A model generated the notes under the pieces. It saw only the letters and a list, made by a program, of their open reading frames with translations, made no database searches and was not told the origin of the DNA. A stretch of DNA of 64,000 nt, taken from Sulfitobacter delicatus. Its GTDB lineage: Bacteria; Pseudomonadota; Alphaproteobacteria; Rhodobacterales; Rhodobacteraceae. The stretch is from assembly GCF_900102535.1 (NCBI RefSeq), contig NZ_FNBP01000014.1:1-64000 (forward strand). The letters run 5' to 3'. The stretch's first letter is position 1. Each line of letters starts with the position of its first letter. Shown one piece after another: positions 8,488 through 17,685 of the stretch. The position numbers were made by a program, and so were the translations under genes.

Positions 8488-8847
8488 ATGAAATTTACCG
8501 AAGAGCATGAATGGCTGCGCGTCGAAGGCGACGAAGTGATCGTGGGCATCACCACACATGCCGCCGAGCAACTGGGCGATGTGGTCTTTGTTGAACTGCC
8601 CGACGAAGGCACCGTGGTCAGCAAAGACGATGAGGTCGTGGTGATCGAATCCGTCAAGGCGGCGTCGGACATCCTCGCGCCCATCGACGGCGAAATCACC
8701 GAAGTGAATAGCACGCTCACCGACAACCCCAGCATGGTCAATGACGACCCGCAGGGCGAAGCGTGGTTCTTCAAGCTGAAGTTCACCGACGCGACCCAAA
8801 TGGACGACTTCATGGACGAAGCCGCCTACCAAAAGTTCATCGGCTGA
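8488..8847 (+). CDS. gcvH: Glycine cleavage system H protein
   Basis: The 119-residue protein is the lipoyl carrier that shuttles the aminomethyl group between GcvP, GcvT and the lipoamide dehydrogenase. It starts [17 protein letters not shown] and carries the lipoylation motif [10 protein letters not shown], where the lysine is modified. Length is normal for the family. It sits between gcvT and gcvP in the riboswitch-controlled operon. Confidence 0.97.
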   Translation: MKFTEEHEWLRVEGDEVIVGITTHAAEQLGDVVFVELPDEGTVVSKDDEVVVIESVKAASDILAPIDGEITEVNSTLTDNPSMVNDDPQGEAWFFKLKFTDATQMDDFMDEAAYQKFIG

Positions 8848-8960
8848 TTGGCCCCGGTGTCGGCGCATCCGGCACCGTGAACTGAGCGATTGCGTCGCCC
8901 CCTCGGGCGGCGCGCATGAAACAGGGGGCGCCGCTGCCGCGCCGCGACGAGGAATCTGAC

Positions 8961-11807
8961 ATGAGCTTCAAGCCCACCGACTATTTGCCTTATGATTTCG
9001 CCAATCGGCGTCACATCGGCCCGTCCCCCTCCGAGATGTCGCAGATGCTCGACACCGTGGGCGCCGAGAGCCTCGACGCGCTGATCGACGACACGATGCC
9101 CAAGGCGATCCGCGCCAAAGAGCCGCTCGATTTCGGCAAGGCGATGAGCGAGCGCGAAGTGCTGGAGCATATGCGTACCATCGCGGGCAAGAACAAGGTG
9201 CTCACCAGCCTGATCGGTCAAGGCTATCACGGCACCGTCACGCCCCCGGCGATCCAGCGTAACATCCTCGAAAACCCCGCTTGGTACACGGCCTATACGC
9301 CCTACCAGCCCGAGATTTCGCAGGGCCGTCTTGAGGCGTTGTTGAACTTCCAGACCATGGTCAGCGATCTGACCGGGCTGGAGATTGCCAACGCTTCGCT
9401 GCTGGATGAGGCCACCGCCTGTGCCGAGGCAATGACCATGGCGCTGCGCGGCTCGAAATCCAAGGCGAAGGCTTTCTTTGTGGACCGCGACTGCCACCCG
9501 CAAAACATCGCCGTGATGAAAACCCGCGCCGAGCCGCTGGGCATCGACATGATCGTCGGCGATCCTGACAAGATGGAGGCTGACAAGGTCTTTGGCGCGA
9601 TCTTCCAATATCCCGGCACCTATGGCCATGTGCGCGATTTTACCGACCACATGACGGCGCTACACGAGGCCAAGGCCATCGGCATCGTCACCGCCGACCC
9701 GCTGGCGCTGACCCTGTTGAAAGAGCCCGGCGCGATGGGTGCGGACATCGCCGTGGGCTCGACCCAGCGGTTTGGCGTGCCCGAAGGTTACGGCGGCCCG
9801 CATGCCGCCTATATGGCCTGCCGCGACGCGATGAAGCGCACCATGCCGGGCCGGATTGTTGGCGTGTCGATCGACACCCATGGCAATCGCGCCTACCGCC
9901 TGAGCTTGCAAACCCGCGAGCAGCACATCCGGCGTGAGAAGGCGACCTCGAACGTCTGTACCGCGCAGGCGCTTTTAGCGGTTATGGCCTCGATGTATGC
10001 CGTCTTCCACGGTCCCGAAGGGCTGAAAGCCATCGCGCAGCGCATCCACCGCAAGACCGTGCGTCTGGCCAAAGGGCTGGAAGCGGCGGGCTTCAAGGTC
10101 GACCCCAAGGCCTATTTCGATACGATCACCGTCGATGTTGGCCCGCTGCAGGCCGCAGTGATGAAATCCGCCGTGGACGAGGGCATCAACCTGCGCCGCG
10201 TCGGCGAGACCCGCGTCGGCATCTCGCTGGACGAGCGCACCCGCCCCGACACCATCGAAGCGGTCTGGCGCGCTTTTGGCATCCGTCAGGCGGATGACAA
10301 CTTCAACCCCGAGTACCGCTTGCCCGACGCCATGGTGCGGACCAGCGACTACATGACCCACCCGATCTTCCACATGAACCGGGCCGAGACTGAGATGATG
10401 CGCTATATGCGCCGCTTGGCCGACCGTGATCTAGCACTGGACCGGGCGATGATCCCGCTTGGCTCTTGCACCATGAAGCTGAACTCGGCGGCGGAGATGA
10501 TGCCGGTGACATGGCGGGAATTCTCGCTCATTCATCCCTTTGTGCCCGCCGATCAGGCGCTTGGCTATCAGGAGATGATCGACGATCTTTCCGACAAGCT
10601 CTGTGACATCACCGGCTATGACGCGATCTCCATGCAGCCGAACTCCGGCGCGCAGGGCGAATACGCAGGTCTGCTGACCATTGCCGCCTACCACCGCGAA
10701 CAGGGCCAAGGGCACCGCAACATCTGCCTCATCCCGATGAGCGCGCATGGCACCAACCCGGCCTCGGCCCAGATGGTGGGCTGGAAGGTCGTGGTCATCA
10801 AGACCGCCTCCAACGGCGACATCGACCTCGACGATTTCCGCGCCAAGGCCGAGCAGCACAGCGAAAACCTCGCCGGTTGCATGATCACCTATCCCTCGAC
10901 CCACGGCGTGTTCGAAGAGACCGTGCATGAGGTGACCCAGATCACCCACGATCACGGCGGTCAGGTCTATATCGACGGCGCCAATATGAACGCCATGGTG
11001 GGCCTCTCGCGCCCCGGCGATCTGGGTGGCGACGTGAGCCACCTGAACCTACACAAGACCTTCTGCATCCCGCATGGCGGCGGCGGCCCCGGCATGGGGC
11101 CGATTGGTGTGAAATCGCACCTGATCCCGCATCTGCCGGGCCATCCGAACGAGGAAGGCAATGCGGTCTCGGCGGCGCCCTACGGCTCGCCCTCCTTGCT
11201 GCCGATCTCCTGGTCCTACTGCCTGATGATGGGCGGCGACGGGCTGACGCAGGCCACACGGGTCGCGATCCTGAACGCTAACTACATCGCCAAGCGGCTC
11301 GAAGGGGCTTACGACGTGCTCTACAAAGGTCCCACTGGCCGGGTGGCACATGAGTGCATCATCGACGTGCGCCCCTATGAAGAAACCGCAGGCGTGACCA
11401 ACGAAGACGTCGCCAAACGTCTGGTCGACTGCGGCTTCCATGCGCCGACGATGTCTTGGCCCGTCGCGGGCACGCTGATGGTGGAGCCGACGGAATCCGA
11501 GACCAAAGCCGAGCTCGACCGTTTCTGCGACGCGATGCTGGCGATCCGCGAGGAAATTCGCGAGATCGAAGAGGGCCGCATGGACCGCGCTAACAACCCG
11601 CTGAAAAACGCGCCGCATACGGTGGAAGATCTGGTCGTGGAATGGGGCGACCGGCCTTACAGCCGTGAGCAGGGCTGTTTCCCGCCCGGTGCCTTCCGCG
11701 TCGACAAATATTGGCCACCGGTCAACCGCGTCGACAACGTGCATGGCGACCGCAACCTGATCTGCACCTGCCCGCCGCTTGAGGACTACGCCGAAGCGGC
11801 TGAGTGA
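8961..11807 (+). CDS. gcvP: Glycine dehydrogenase (decarboxylating), P protein
   Basis: The 948-residue protein decarboxylates glycine with pyridoxal phosphate and loads the H protein. Both halves of the long single-chain form are present: the N-terminal half begins near [14 protein letters not shown], and the catalytic half carries [21 protein letters not shown] with the cofactor lysine at about residue 699. The ATG at 8961 has GAGGA before it, preferred over an ATG 45 nt upstream. It completes the gcvTHP operon; the 113-nt gap after gcvH shows no gene. A hairpin shared with the convergent downstream gene follows. Confidence 0.96.
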   Translation: MSFKPTDYLPYDFANRRHIGPSPSEMSQMLDTVGAESLDALIDDTMPKAIRAKEPLDFGKAMSEREVLEHMRTIAGKNKVLTSLIGQGYHGTVTPPAIQRNILENPAWYTAYTPYQPEISQGRLEALLNFQTMVSDLTGLEIANASLLDEATACAEAMTMALRGSKSKAKAFFVDRDCHPQNIAVMKTRAEPLGIDMIVGDPDKMEADKVFGAIFQYPGTYGHVRDFTDHMTALHEAKAIGIVTADPLALTLLKEPGAMGADIAVGSTQRFGVPEGYGGPHAAYMACRDAMKRTMPGRIVGVSIDTHGNRAYRLSLQTREQHIRREKATSNVCTAQALLAVMASMYAVFHGPEGLKAIAQRIHRKTVRLAKGLEAAGFKVDPKAYFDTITVDVGPLQAAVMKSAVDEGINLRRVGETRVGISLDERTRPDTIEAVWRAFGIRQADDNFNPEYRLPDAMVRTSDYMTHPIFHMNRAETEMMRYMRRLADRDLALDRAMIPLGSCTMKLNSAAEMMPVTWREFSLIHPFVPADQALGYQEMIDDLSDKLCDITGYDAISMQPNSGAQGEYAGLLTIAAYHREQGQGHRNICLIPMSAHGTNPASAQMVGWKVVVIKTASNGDIDLDDFRAKAEQHSENLAGCMITYPSTHGVFEETVHEVTQITHDHGGQVYIDGANMNAMVGLSRPGDLGGDVSHLNLHKTFCIPHGGGGPGMGPIGVKSHLIPHLPGHPNEEGNAVSAAPYGSPSLLPISWSYCLMMGGDGLTQATRVAILNANYIAKRLEGAYDVLYKGPTGRVAHECIIDVRPYEETAGVTNEDVAKRLVDCGFHAPTMSWPVAGTLMVEPTESETKAELDRFCDAMLAIREEIREIEEGRMDRANNPLKNAPHTVEDLVVEWGDRPYSREQGCFPPGAFRVDKYWPPVNRVDNVHGDRNLICTCPPLEDYAEAAE

Positions 11808-11829
11808 TCAGGCCACCAAGACAGCCAAA

Positions 11830-11853
11830 GGGCGCGGGATCATTCCTGCGCCC
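11830..11853. terminator. Hairpin between convergent gcvP and the FtsX-like gene
   Basis: GGGCGCGGG and CCTGCGCCC pair over 9 positions (one G-U) around ATCATT. The stem overlaps the last codons of the minus-strand gene that ends at 11840. On the minus strand TTT follows, so the hairpin may stop that transcript; it could also serve gcvP from the other side, where the T-run is poor. Confidence 0.5.
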
Positions 11854-14368
11854 TTAGCATATCCGCAGGCCGGGCGTTCAGCGCTTTCAGCGCAAAGCCC
11901 AAGCCCGCCAGCACCGTCGCCAGCACCCCGCCCGCGATGATCATCAGCGCGTTGGACCAGATCACGGTGAAATCTGTCTCCATGACATAGTGGCTCACCG
12001 CCCAGCCCCCTGCGATGCCCGCCATTAGCGCAACGCCCCCGGCAAAGAGACCCAGAAACGCCGCGCGCAACACGAAGCTTGTGGCGATGGCCCGCCGCGA
12101 GGCGCCCATGGTCTTGAGCAAAGCCGCCTCATAGCTGCGCGCCCCGGTGCCCGCTGCCGCCGCGCCGATCAGCACCATAAAACCGGTTGCCAATGTTGCC
12201 AAAGCGCCAAAAGAAATCGCCGAGGCCAGACCCGCCAGCACAGCCGCCACCCGGTCAATCGCGTCGCGCACCCGGATCGCGGTGATGTTGGGGTAGGCTT
12301 CGGCCAGATCGCGCAGGATCGCGGTTTCGGCTTCCGGCTCGGCATAAACGGTCGAGATGAAACTATGCGGCGCACCGGCCAGCGCGGCGGGGTTCATCGT
12401 CAGCACAAAGCCGATCCCGGCGGTGGAGAAGTCAACCTCGCGAAAGCTGGTGATCTCGCCCGTGATGGCGCGGCCCAGCACGTTGATGGTTAGGCTGTCG
12501 CCAAGGTTCAGGCCAAGTTCCTCGGCCTCCTCGGCGGCGAAACTGATCTGCGGCGGGCCGTCGTAGTCTTCGGTCCACCAGTCGCCTGCGGTGATCCGCG
12601 TGTCTTCGCCGGGAAGTGCCGCATAGGTGATGCCCCGGTCCCCGCGCACAACCCAGTGATCGCCGGCGACCTCTTCGGCAGGCTGGCCGTTGATCTCGGT
12701 CACGACCCCGCGCAGCATCGGGGCGCTTTCGATCCGGCTGACTGCCGGGTCGGTTTCCAACCGCTCGGTAAAGCCGTCGATCTGATCCTTCTGGATGTCG
12801 ACAAAGAAATAAGACGGCGCCACATCCGGCAGGTTGCCCGAAATCGCTCGGCGCAGGTTGCCGTCGATTTGGCCCACGGCGGCCAGCACGGACAAGCCTA
12901 ACCCAAGCGCCAGCACCACCGCCGTCGCCCCTTCACCCGGCCCGCCGATCGCCGCCAGCGCCCAACGCAACCGCGGATGGCCACGCGCCATACGGGCCGC
13001 CCCGCGGGCGATCAGGCGCAGGAGGGCCGCGGCGAGGGCCAGCAGACCCAAGGTCGCGGCCAAGCCGCCCAGCGTCCAAAGCGTCAGGGACCATGAGCCG
13101 TTGAACCAGCCTGCGAGTGCGAGCAGTGCGGCCAAAAGCAGCGCCATGGCAAAGAGATAGGGTGCCGCGGGCCAAGGCGATTGGCGCTGCCAATCATCGC
13201 GAAACAGCGTCGCGGCGCGCACATCGGCGCTGCGGGCCAAGGGCCAGAGGGTGAAGAGCGCGGCTGTAAGCAACCCGTAAAGTGCGGCCTCAATCAACGG
13301 CGCGGGATAGATCGCAAAACGGGCGGGCAGGGGAAGCTGCGCTTCGATCAACGGTGACAGCAGCAGCGGCAGTCCGGCACCGATCAGCAGGCCAAGCGCC
13401 ACGCCCATCACGGCCAGCAGTCCGACCTGAATGAAATAGGTCTGAAAAATCGTCGCCCGCGTCGCCCCCATGGCGCGGAAAGTGGCGATGACAGCCGTCT
13501 TGCGTTGCAGATAAGCGCGCACCGCTGCGGCCACGCCAACCCCGCCGACGGTCAGCCCCGACAGGCCCACCAATACTAGAAAGGCGCTCAGCCGTTCGAC
13601 AAACCGCGCCACGCCGGGCGCGCCGTTGCGCGCATCGGTCCAGCGCATTCCGGCGTCGGCGAAACGGTCCTCGGCTGCGGCCTGCAACTGATCAAGATCG
13701 GTGCCGAGCGGCAGATCAAGACGGTATTTGCTGTTGAATAGCGTTCCTGCGGAGAGCAAGCCCGAGCCTTCGAGCGCGTCTCGACGCAACAGGGTGCGCG
13801 GGCCGAGGGAAAAGCCGCTGGCGGCGGAGTCCGGTTCGCGCTCAATCAGGGCCGTGAGGCGGAACTCAGCCTCCCCAAGCGCGAATGTGTCGCCGGGCGC
13901 GAGGCCCAATCGGTCCGACAGGGCGCGCTCCATCACCGCGCCGGGCAGGCCGTCGGTCTTGGCCAAGGCAGCGTCCAAGGGCAGGGCGGGTTCGAGCACC
14001 ATCTCTCCGATCAGGGGGTAGAGATCATCCACCGCCTTGACCTGCGTCAGCGCGCGTTCCGAGGTTGCGCCGCTGCCGACCACGGCCATGGAGCGGAATT
14101 CGACCACTTCCGAGACCCGTTCGGCCCGCACCGAGATCCAGTCGCGTTCCTCAGCACTGGCAAAACGATAGGTGAAGTCCAACTCGGCATCGCCGCCGAG
14201 CAGGGCGGCGCCTTCGGCCTCTAGCCCCGCCTCAATCGCTGCACGGACCGATCCGACGGCGGCAAGCGCTGCGACCCCAAGCGCCAGACAGGCCAGCAGC
14301 AGGCGAAAGCCGCGCAATCCGCCGCGCATTTCCCGGCGGGCGAAACGGGCCGCGGTGCCAAGGCTCAT
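11840..14368 (-). CDS. ybbP: FtsX-like ABC transporter permease (YbbP type)
   Basis: The 842-residue membrane protein has two FtsX-type permease units: an N-terminal segment with a leading transmembrane helix and a large periplasmic domain (about 45-245), a block of helices at about 250-490, a second periplasmic domain (about 500-700) and C-terminal helices. Its start overlaps the stop of the ATPase gene by ATGA, so the two are translationally coupled. The arrangement ATPase, permease and divergent tesA matches E. coli ybbA-ybbP-tesA. MacB/FtsX-type systems work as mechanotransmitters or lipid and lipoprotein extractors; the substrate of this pair is not known. Confidence 0.88.
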   Translation of the reverse strand: MSLGTAARFARREMRGGLRGFRLLLACLALGVAALAAVGSVRAAIEAGLEAEGAALLGGDAELDFTYRFASAEERDWISVRAERVSEVVEFRSMAVVGSGATSERALTQVKAVDDLYPLIGEMVLEPALPLDAALAKTDGLPGAVMERALSDRLGLAPGDTFALGEAEFRLTALIEREPDSAASGFSLGPRTLLRRDALEGSGLLSAGTLFNSKYRLDLPLGTDLDQLQAAAEDRFADAGMRWTDARNGAPGVARFVERLSAFLVLVGLSGLTVGGVGVAAAVRAYLQRKTAVIATFRAMGATRATIFQTYFIQVGLLAVMGVALGLLIGAGLPLLLSPLIEAQLPLPARFAIYPAPLIEAALYGLLTAALFTLWPLARSADVRAATLFRDDWQRQSPWPAAPYLFAMALLLAALLALAGWFNGSWSLTLWTLGGLAATLGLLALAAALLRLIARGAARMARGHPRLRWALAAIGGPGEGATAVVLALGLGLSVLAAVGQIDGNLRRAISGNLPDVAPSYFFVDIQKDQIDGFTERLETDPAVSRIESAPMLRGVVTEINGQPAEEVAGDHWVVRGDRGITYAALPGEDTRITAGDWWTEDYDGPPQISFAAEEAEELGLNLGDSLTINVLGRAITGEITSFREVDFSTAGIGFVLTMNPAALAGAPHSFISTVYAEPEAETAILRDLAEAYPNITAIRVRDAIDRVAAVLAGLASAISFGALATLATGFMVLIGAAAAGTGARSYEAALLKTMGASRRAIATSFVLRAAFLGLFAGGVALMAGIAGGWAVSHYVMETDFTVIWSNALMIIAGGVLATVLAGLGFALKALNARPADMLRAQE

Positions 14369-15033
14369 GCCAGACGCCCGTCTACCAGCGACACCACCCG
14401 GTCACAGCGCGCGGCCAGATCGTCGGCATGGGTCACCAGCACCAGCGTCGCGCCGTGGCGGTCGCGCAGTTCAAACAGCAGGTCCATGATCGCAGCGCCA
14501 TTCTTACTATCAAGGCTGCCGGTCGGCTCATCCGCCAGCAGGATCGCCGGGCGCGGGGCGGCGGCGCGGGCCAGGGCCACGCGTTGCTGCTCACCGCCCG
14601 ACATCTGCGCGGGGTATTGATCGATGCGGTGGCCAAGGCCCACGGCTTCCAACTCGGCGCGGGCGCGGTTAAAGGCATCCTCGGCCCCCGAAAGCTCCAG
14701 CGGAGTGGCGACATTCTCCAGCGCGGTCATGGTGGGGATGAGGTGAAAAGACTGAAACACGATGCCCATGCGCCCCTGCCGAAACTGGGCCAAGCCGTCC
14801 TCGCGCAGCGCGCTAAGATCATGCCCAAGCGCCATGACGCTGCCGCCCGTTGCCCGTTCCAGCCCGCCCATGACCATCAGCAGCGAGGATTTGCCTGACC
14901 CCGACGCCCCGGTCAGCGCAATACTCTCGCCCTGCTGGACCTGCAACGAAATGCCGCGCAGAATATCGACGGTTCCGGCATTGCCCTTAAGGCTTAGCGT
15001 GACATCTTGAAGGTCATAGACAGGGTCGCTCAT
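14365..15033 (-). CDS. ybbA: ABC transporter ATP-binding protein (YbbA type)
   Basis: The 222-residue ATPase has Walker A (TGASGSGKSS), a Q-loop (GIVFQSFHLIPTMTALENV), the signature SGGEQQRVALARA and Walker B (ILLADEPTGSLD), a pattern typical of the LolD/MacB class. The ATG at 15033 is chosen over an upstream one because the family begins close to YDLQDVTLSLKG. The gene is divergent from tesA with only 49 nt between the two starts, so they share a promoter region, and it overlaps the permease gene by 4 nt. Confidence 0.92.
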   Translation of the reverse strand: MSDPVYDLQDVTLSLKGNAGTVDILRGISLQVQQGESIALTGASGSGKSSLLMVMGGLERATGGSVMALGHDLSALREDGLAQFRQGRMGIVFQSFHLIPTMTALENVATPLELSGAEDAFNRARAELEAVGLGHRIDQYPAQMSGGEQQRVALARAAAPRPAILLADEPTGSLDSKNGAAIMDLLFELRDRHGATLVLVTHADDLAARCDRVVSLVDGRLA

Positions 15034-15082
15034 GGGGCCGCCTTTGTTCTGGGTATCAGTTGGATATGGAGGTCCGTGAAGG

Positions 15083-15742
15083 ATGCGCAAGGTATTGATC
15101 TGTTTTGCCTTTATTTTAGGCAGCGCGGCACAGGCTGAAGAGGTGGTGATCGCGGCTTTGGGCGACAGCCTGACCCAAGGCTACGGGCTGCCCGCCGAAG
15201 AGGGGTTCGTGCCGCAGTTGCAGGCGTGGCTGGACGCGGAAGGCGTTGAGGCCAAGGTCGTAAACGCGGGCGTCTCGGGCGACACGACAGCAGGCGGTCT
15301 CGCGCGGGTCGATTGGACGCTGACGCCCGAGGTCGACGCGCTGATCGTGACGCTGGGCGGCAACGATATGCTGCGCGGGCTGGACCCGGCGCAGGCGCGG
15401 GGCAACATCGACGGGATCTTGGCAGCGGCAGAGCAGGCTAAGGTGGATGTGCTGCTGGTGGGCATGTCCGCACCGGGCAATTACGGGGCAGGCTATAAGG
15501 CTGACTTCGAAGGGCTCTATCCCACCTTGGCCGAGCAATATGAGACGCTCTTCTACCCTGATTTCTTCACCGGTCTGCTGGCTGAGGAAGAGGGCATGAG
15601 CACGGCGCGGAGCGAGACGATACAGCGCTATTTTCAAGGCGATGGCATCCATCCGAATGCCAAGGGTGTCGCATTGATCGTTGAAGATATCGGCCCCTCG
15701 GTCTCGGAATTGGCGGCACAGGCGAAAGCCCAAGAACGCTAA
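15083..15742 (+). CDS. tesA: GDSL esterase / thioesterase I (TesA)
   Basis: The 219-residue product carries a signal peptide (residues 1-18) and the four SGNH blocks: GDSLTQGYGL with the nucleophilic serine, NAGVSGDT, GGNDMLRG and DGIHPN with the catalytic Asp and His. It should act in the periplasm on acyl esters, thioesters or lysophospholipids. The divergent ATPase-permease pair is a conserved neighbour. A hairpin follows the stop immediately. Confidence 0.93.
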   Translation: MRKVLICFAFILGSAAQAEEVVIAALGDSLTQGYGLPAEEGFVPQLQAWLDAEGVEAKVVNAGVSGDTTAGGLARVDWTLTPEVDALIVTLGGNDMLRGLDPAQARGNIDGILAAAEQAKVDVLLVGMSAPGNYGAGYKADFEGLYPTLAEQYETLFYPDFFTGLLAEEEGMSTARSETIQRYFQGDGIHPNAKGVALIVEDIGPSVSELAAQAKAQER

Positions 15743-15746
15743 ACGA

Positions 15747-15770
15747 AAACGGACGCCGCAGCGTCCGTTT
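15747..15770. terminator. Hairpin between tesA and a cold-shock gene
   Basis: AAACGGACGC-CGCA-GCGTCCGTTT is a perfect 10-bp inverted repeat 4 nt after the tesA stop, with A and T ends on both sides. It can terminate tesA on the plus strand and the cold-shock gene on the minus strand. Confidence 0.75.
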
Positions 15771-15791
15771 CAAACCTAAGATGTGCCCAGT

Positions 15792-15998
15792 TCAGGCCAG
15801 CGCGATGTTGCTCGCGCTTTCGCGGCCGTCGCGGCCGGCTTCGACATCAAAAGTCACCTTCTGATTGTCGGCCAAGCCTGTCAGCCCGGCGCGTTCCACG
15901 GCGGAAATGTGAACAAAAATGTCCTTGCCGCCGCTATCCGGCGCGATGAAGCCGTAGCCTTTTGTCGTGTTGAACCATTTTACGGTGCCAGTAGCCAT
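15792..15998 (-). CDS. Cold-shock family protein, copy 1
   Basis: The 68-residue protein is a single cold-shock domain with the RNA-binding motifs KGYGFIAP and DIFVHIS. Members bind single-stranded RNA and melt structure in mRNA, often at low temperature or in stationary phase. It differs by only six residues from the copy at 28079-28285 (positions 15, 22, 24, 27, 52 and 63), a paralogous pair. A candidate promoter lies at 16117-16144 on the minus strand, giving an mRNA leader of roughly 110 nt, as is common in cold-shock genes. Confidence 0.95.
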   Translation of the reverse strand: MATGTVKWFNTTKGYGFIAPDSGGKDIFVHISAVERAGLTGLADNQKVTFDVEAGRDGRESASNIALA

Positions 15999-16116
15999 GA
16001 CCCGCTGTCTCCCTTTGTCTGATCTGCCCGCAACATGCGGCAGCTTGGCTCGGTCGAATTCGTGATCGCTGGAGCCTTAGGGCAGCCGGGTCGAAAAGTC
16101 TTCGCGTCGCACAATC

Positions 16117-16144
16117 GATATTGGAATCTCTAATTCTAAAATCA
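16117..16144 (-). promoter_or_regulatory. Candidate promoter of cold-shock copy 1
   Basis: On the minus strand TTGATT (16139-16144) and AATATC (16117-16122) are separated by 16 bp, near the sigma-70 pattern, and lie about 120 bp before the cold-shock start. Judged by eye only. Confidence 0.35.
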
Positions 16145-16255
16145 AGAATTTTTCCTGCCCTCAGGGCAACCGGCGGGGATACGCGCATGAAATTTCATGT
16201 CTTTGTTACAAAACCCCGCGCCTGTTGGGCGATTTATTGAGCACATTTTGAAAAA

Positions 16256-16271
16256 TTTACCAGTTGATAAA
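16256..16271. promoter_or_regulatory. Candidate RutR operator before preT
   Basis: TTTACCA-GT-TGATAAA is a near-palindrome with one arm mismatch. It has the layout of the known E. coli RutR site (TTGACCA, two bases, TGGTCAA). A closer palindrome with the same left arm lies before the amidohydrolase gene at 20371. It is 58 nt before the preT start. Confidence 0.5.
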
Positions 16272-16328
16272 AAAATGATTCCGTGTGAGCATTTTCAAAA
16301 CAGCAAAAGAACAACAGGGAATTTTGAT

Positions 16329-17660
16329 ATGGCACGTGATGTCTTTGAGCCGGGAATCGTACCGGGGCGGCTGGAGCCGCAGGCCTATGGCGAGGGGTTT
16401 TCGGACCTGCATCCGCCCTTGGATGAACATGAGGCGCTGGTCGCGGCGGACCGTTGCTATTTCTGCCACGACGCGCCCTGCATGACGGCGTGCCCCACCG
16501 ACATCGACATTCCGCTTTTCATCCGCCAGATCGCCACCGGCACGCCCGATGCGGCGGCCAAGACGATTCTGAGCCAGAACATCCTTGGCGGCATGTGCGC
16601 GCGGGTTTGTCCGACCGAGACGCTTTGCGAAGAGGTCTGCGTGCGGGAGGTGGCCGAGGGCAAGCCGGTGCTGATCGGCCAGTTGCAGCGCTATGCCACC
16701 GATCATCTGCAGCAGCAGGGCAAACATCCCTTTGAGCGAGCCGCAGCCACGGGCAAGCGCATTGCTGTCGTTGGCGCGGGTCCGGCGGGTCTGTCCTGTG
16801 CGCACCGTCTGGCGATGCTGGGCCATGACGTCGAAATCATTGACGCGCGGCCCAAGCCCGGTGGGCTGAATGAATACGGCATCGCGGCTTATAAAACGCC
16901 CAACGGTTTTGCCCAGGCCGAGGTCGATTGGCTGATGCAGATCGGCGGGATTTCCTTCCGCCATGAGGTTGCCGTGGGCCGGGATGTCACGCTTGAGGAA
17001 TTGAAGACCGACTATGACGCGGTCTTCCTCGGCATGGGTCTTGTCGGGGTCAACGCGCTTGGTGCCGAGGGCGAGGACAAGGCGGGCGTGGCCAATGCGG
17101 TCGATTTCATCTCGGAACTGCGCCAGACTGGCGACATGTCGAAACTGCCGATTGGCCGCGATGTCGTGGTCATCGGTGGCGGCATGACGGCGGTGGATGC
17201 CGCGGTGCAGGCGAAACTGCTGGGCGCGCTGAACGTGACGCTGGTCTATCGCCGCGGGCGGGACCGGATGAATGCGAGCGTGTTTGAGCAGGATTTGGCG
17301 GCCTCCAAAGGTGTGCGGATCGTGACCCATGCGGTGCCGATTGCCGTGCACGGCAACGGCTCGGTGCGCGAGATCGAGTTTGAATATGTCGATGAGGGCA
17401 TGAAAGGCACCGGCGAGAGGCTGCGCTTGCAGGCCGATCAGGTCTTCAAAGCCATTGGTCAGACGCTGATGGGCGAGGGGCTGCCGGAGCTTGATGGCCG
17501 CAAGATCAAGGTCGATGGCACCGGACGCACAAGCCTTGACCGGGTCTGGGCCGGCGGCGATTGCGCCAGCGGCGGCGACGATCTGACCGTGACGGCTGTG
17601 GCCGAGGGCCGCGACGCGGCGATGGACATTCACACGACATTGATGGGGGCGGCGGGCTGA
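16329..17660 (+). CDS. preT: Dihydropyrimidine dehydrogenase subunit PreT
   Basis: The 443-residue flavoprotein takes electrons from NAD(P)H for PreA in the first, reductive step of uracil and thymine breakdown. An N-terminal domain has the cysteine clusters CYFCHDAPCMTACP and CARVCPTETLCEEVC for Fe-S binding. A GxGxxG dinucleotide motif (VVGAGPAGLSCAHRL) and a second one (VVIGGGMTAVDAA) mark FAD and NAD(P)H sites. The ATG at 16329 follows CAGGGA and matches the family's beginning near EPGIVPGRL. preA follows after 25 nt in the same operon, and a RutR-like site lies upstream. Confidence 0.93.
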   Translation: MARDVFEPGIVPGRLEPQAYGEGFSDLHPPLDEHEALVAADRCYFCHDAPCMTACPTDIDIPLFIRQIATGTPDAAAKTILSQNILGGMCARVCPTETLCEEVCVREVAEGKPVLIGQLQRYATDHLQQQGKHPFERAAATGKRIAVVGAGPAGLSCAHRLAMLGHDVEIIDARPKPGGLNEYGIAAYKTPNGFAQAEVDWLMQIGGISFRHEVAVGRDVTLEELKTDYDAVFLGMGLVGVNALGAEGEDKAGVANAVDFISELRQTGDMSKLPIGRDVVVIGGGMTAVDAAVQAKLLGALNVTLVYRRGRDRMNASVFEQDLAASKGVRIVTHAVPIAVHGNGSVREIEFEYVDEGMKGTGERLRLQADQVFKAIGQTLMGEGLPELDGRKIKVDGTGRTSLDRVWAGGDCASGGDDLTVTAVAEGRDAAMDIHTTLMGAAG

Positions 17661-17685
17661 GGCCGCGCTGAGAGGGAGACATAAC

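Larger units (their letters stand above)
15999..16328. other. Intergenic region between cold-shock gene and preT
   Basis: This 330-bp stretch shows no credible gene. It holds the leader and probable promoter of the minus-strand cold-shock gene on its left, an AATTCT/AGAATT inverted repeat at 16132-16150, and on its right the preT leader with a RutR-like palindrome at 16256-16271. Confidence 0.7.

Noticed and set aside
7294..8868. Minus-strand open frame of 524 codons
   Set aside because: It lies opposite gcvT and gcvH and its protein is His/Arg-rich and unlike any family.
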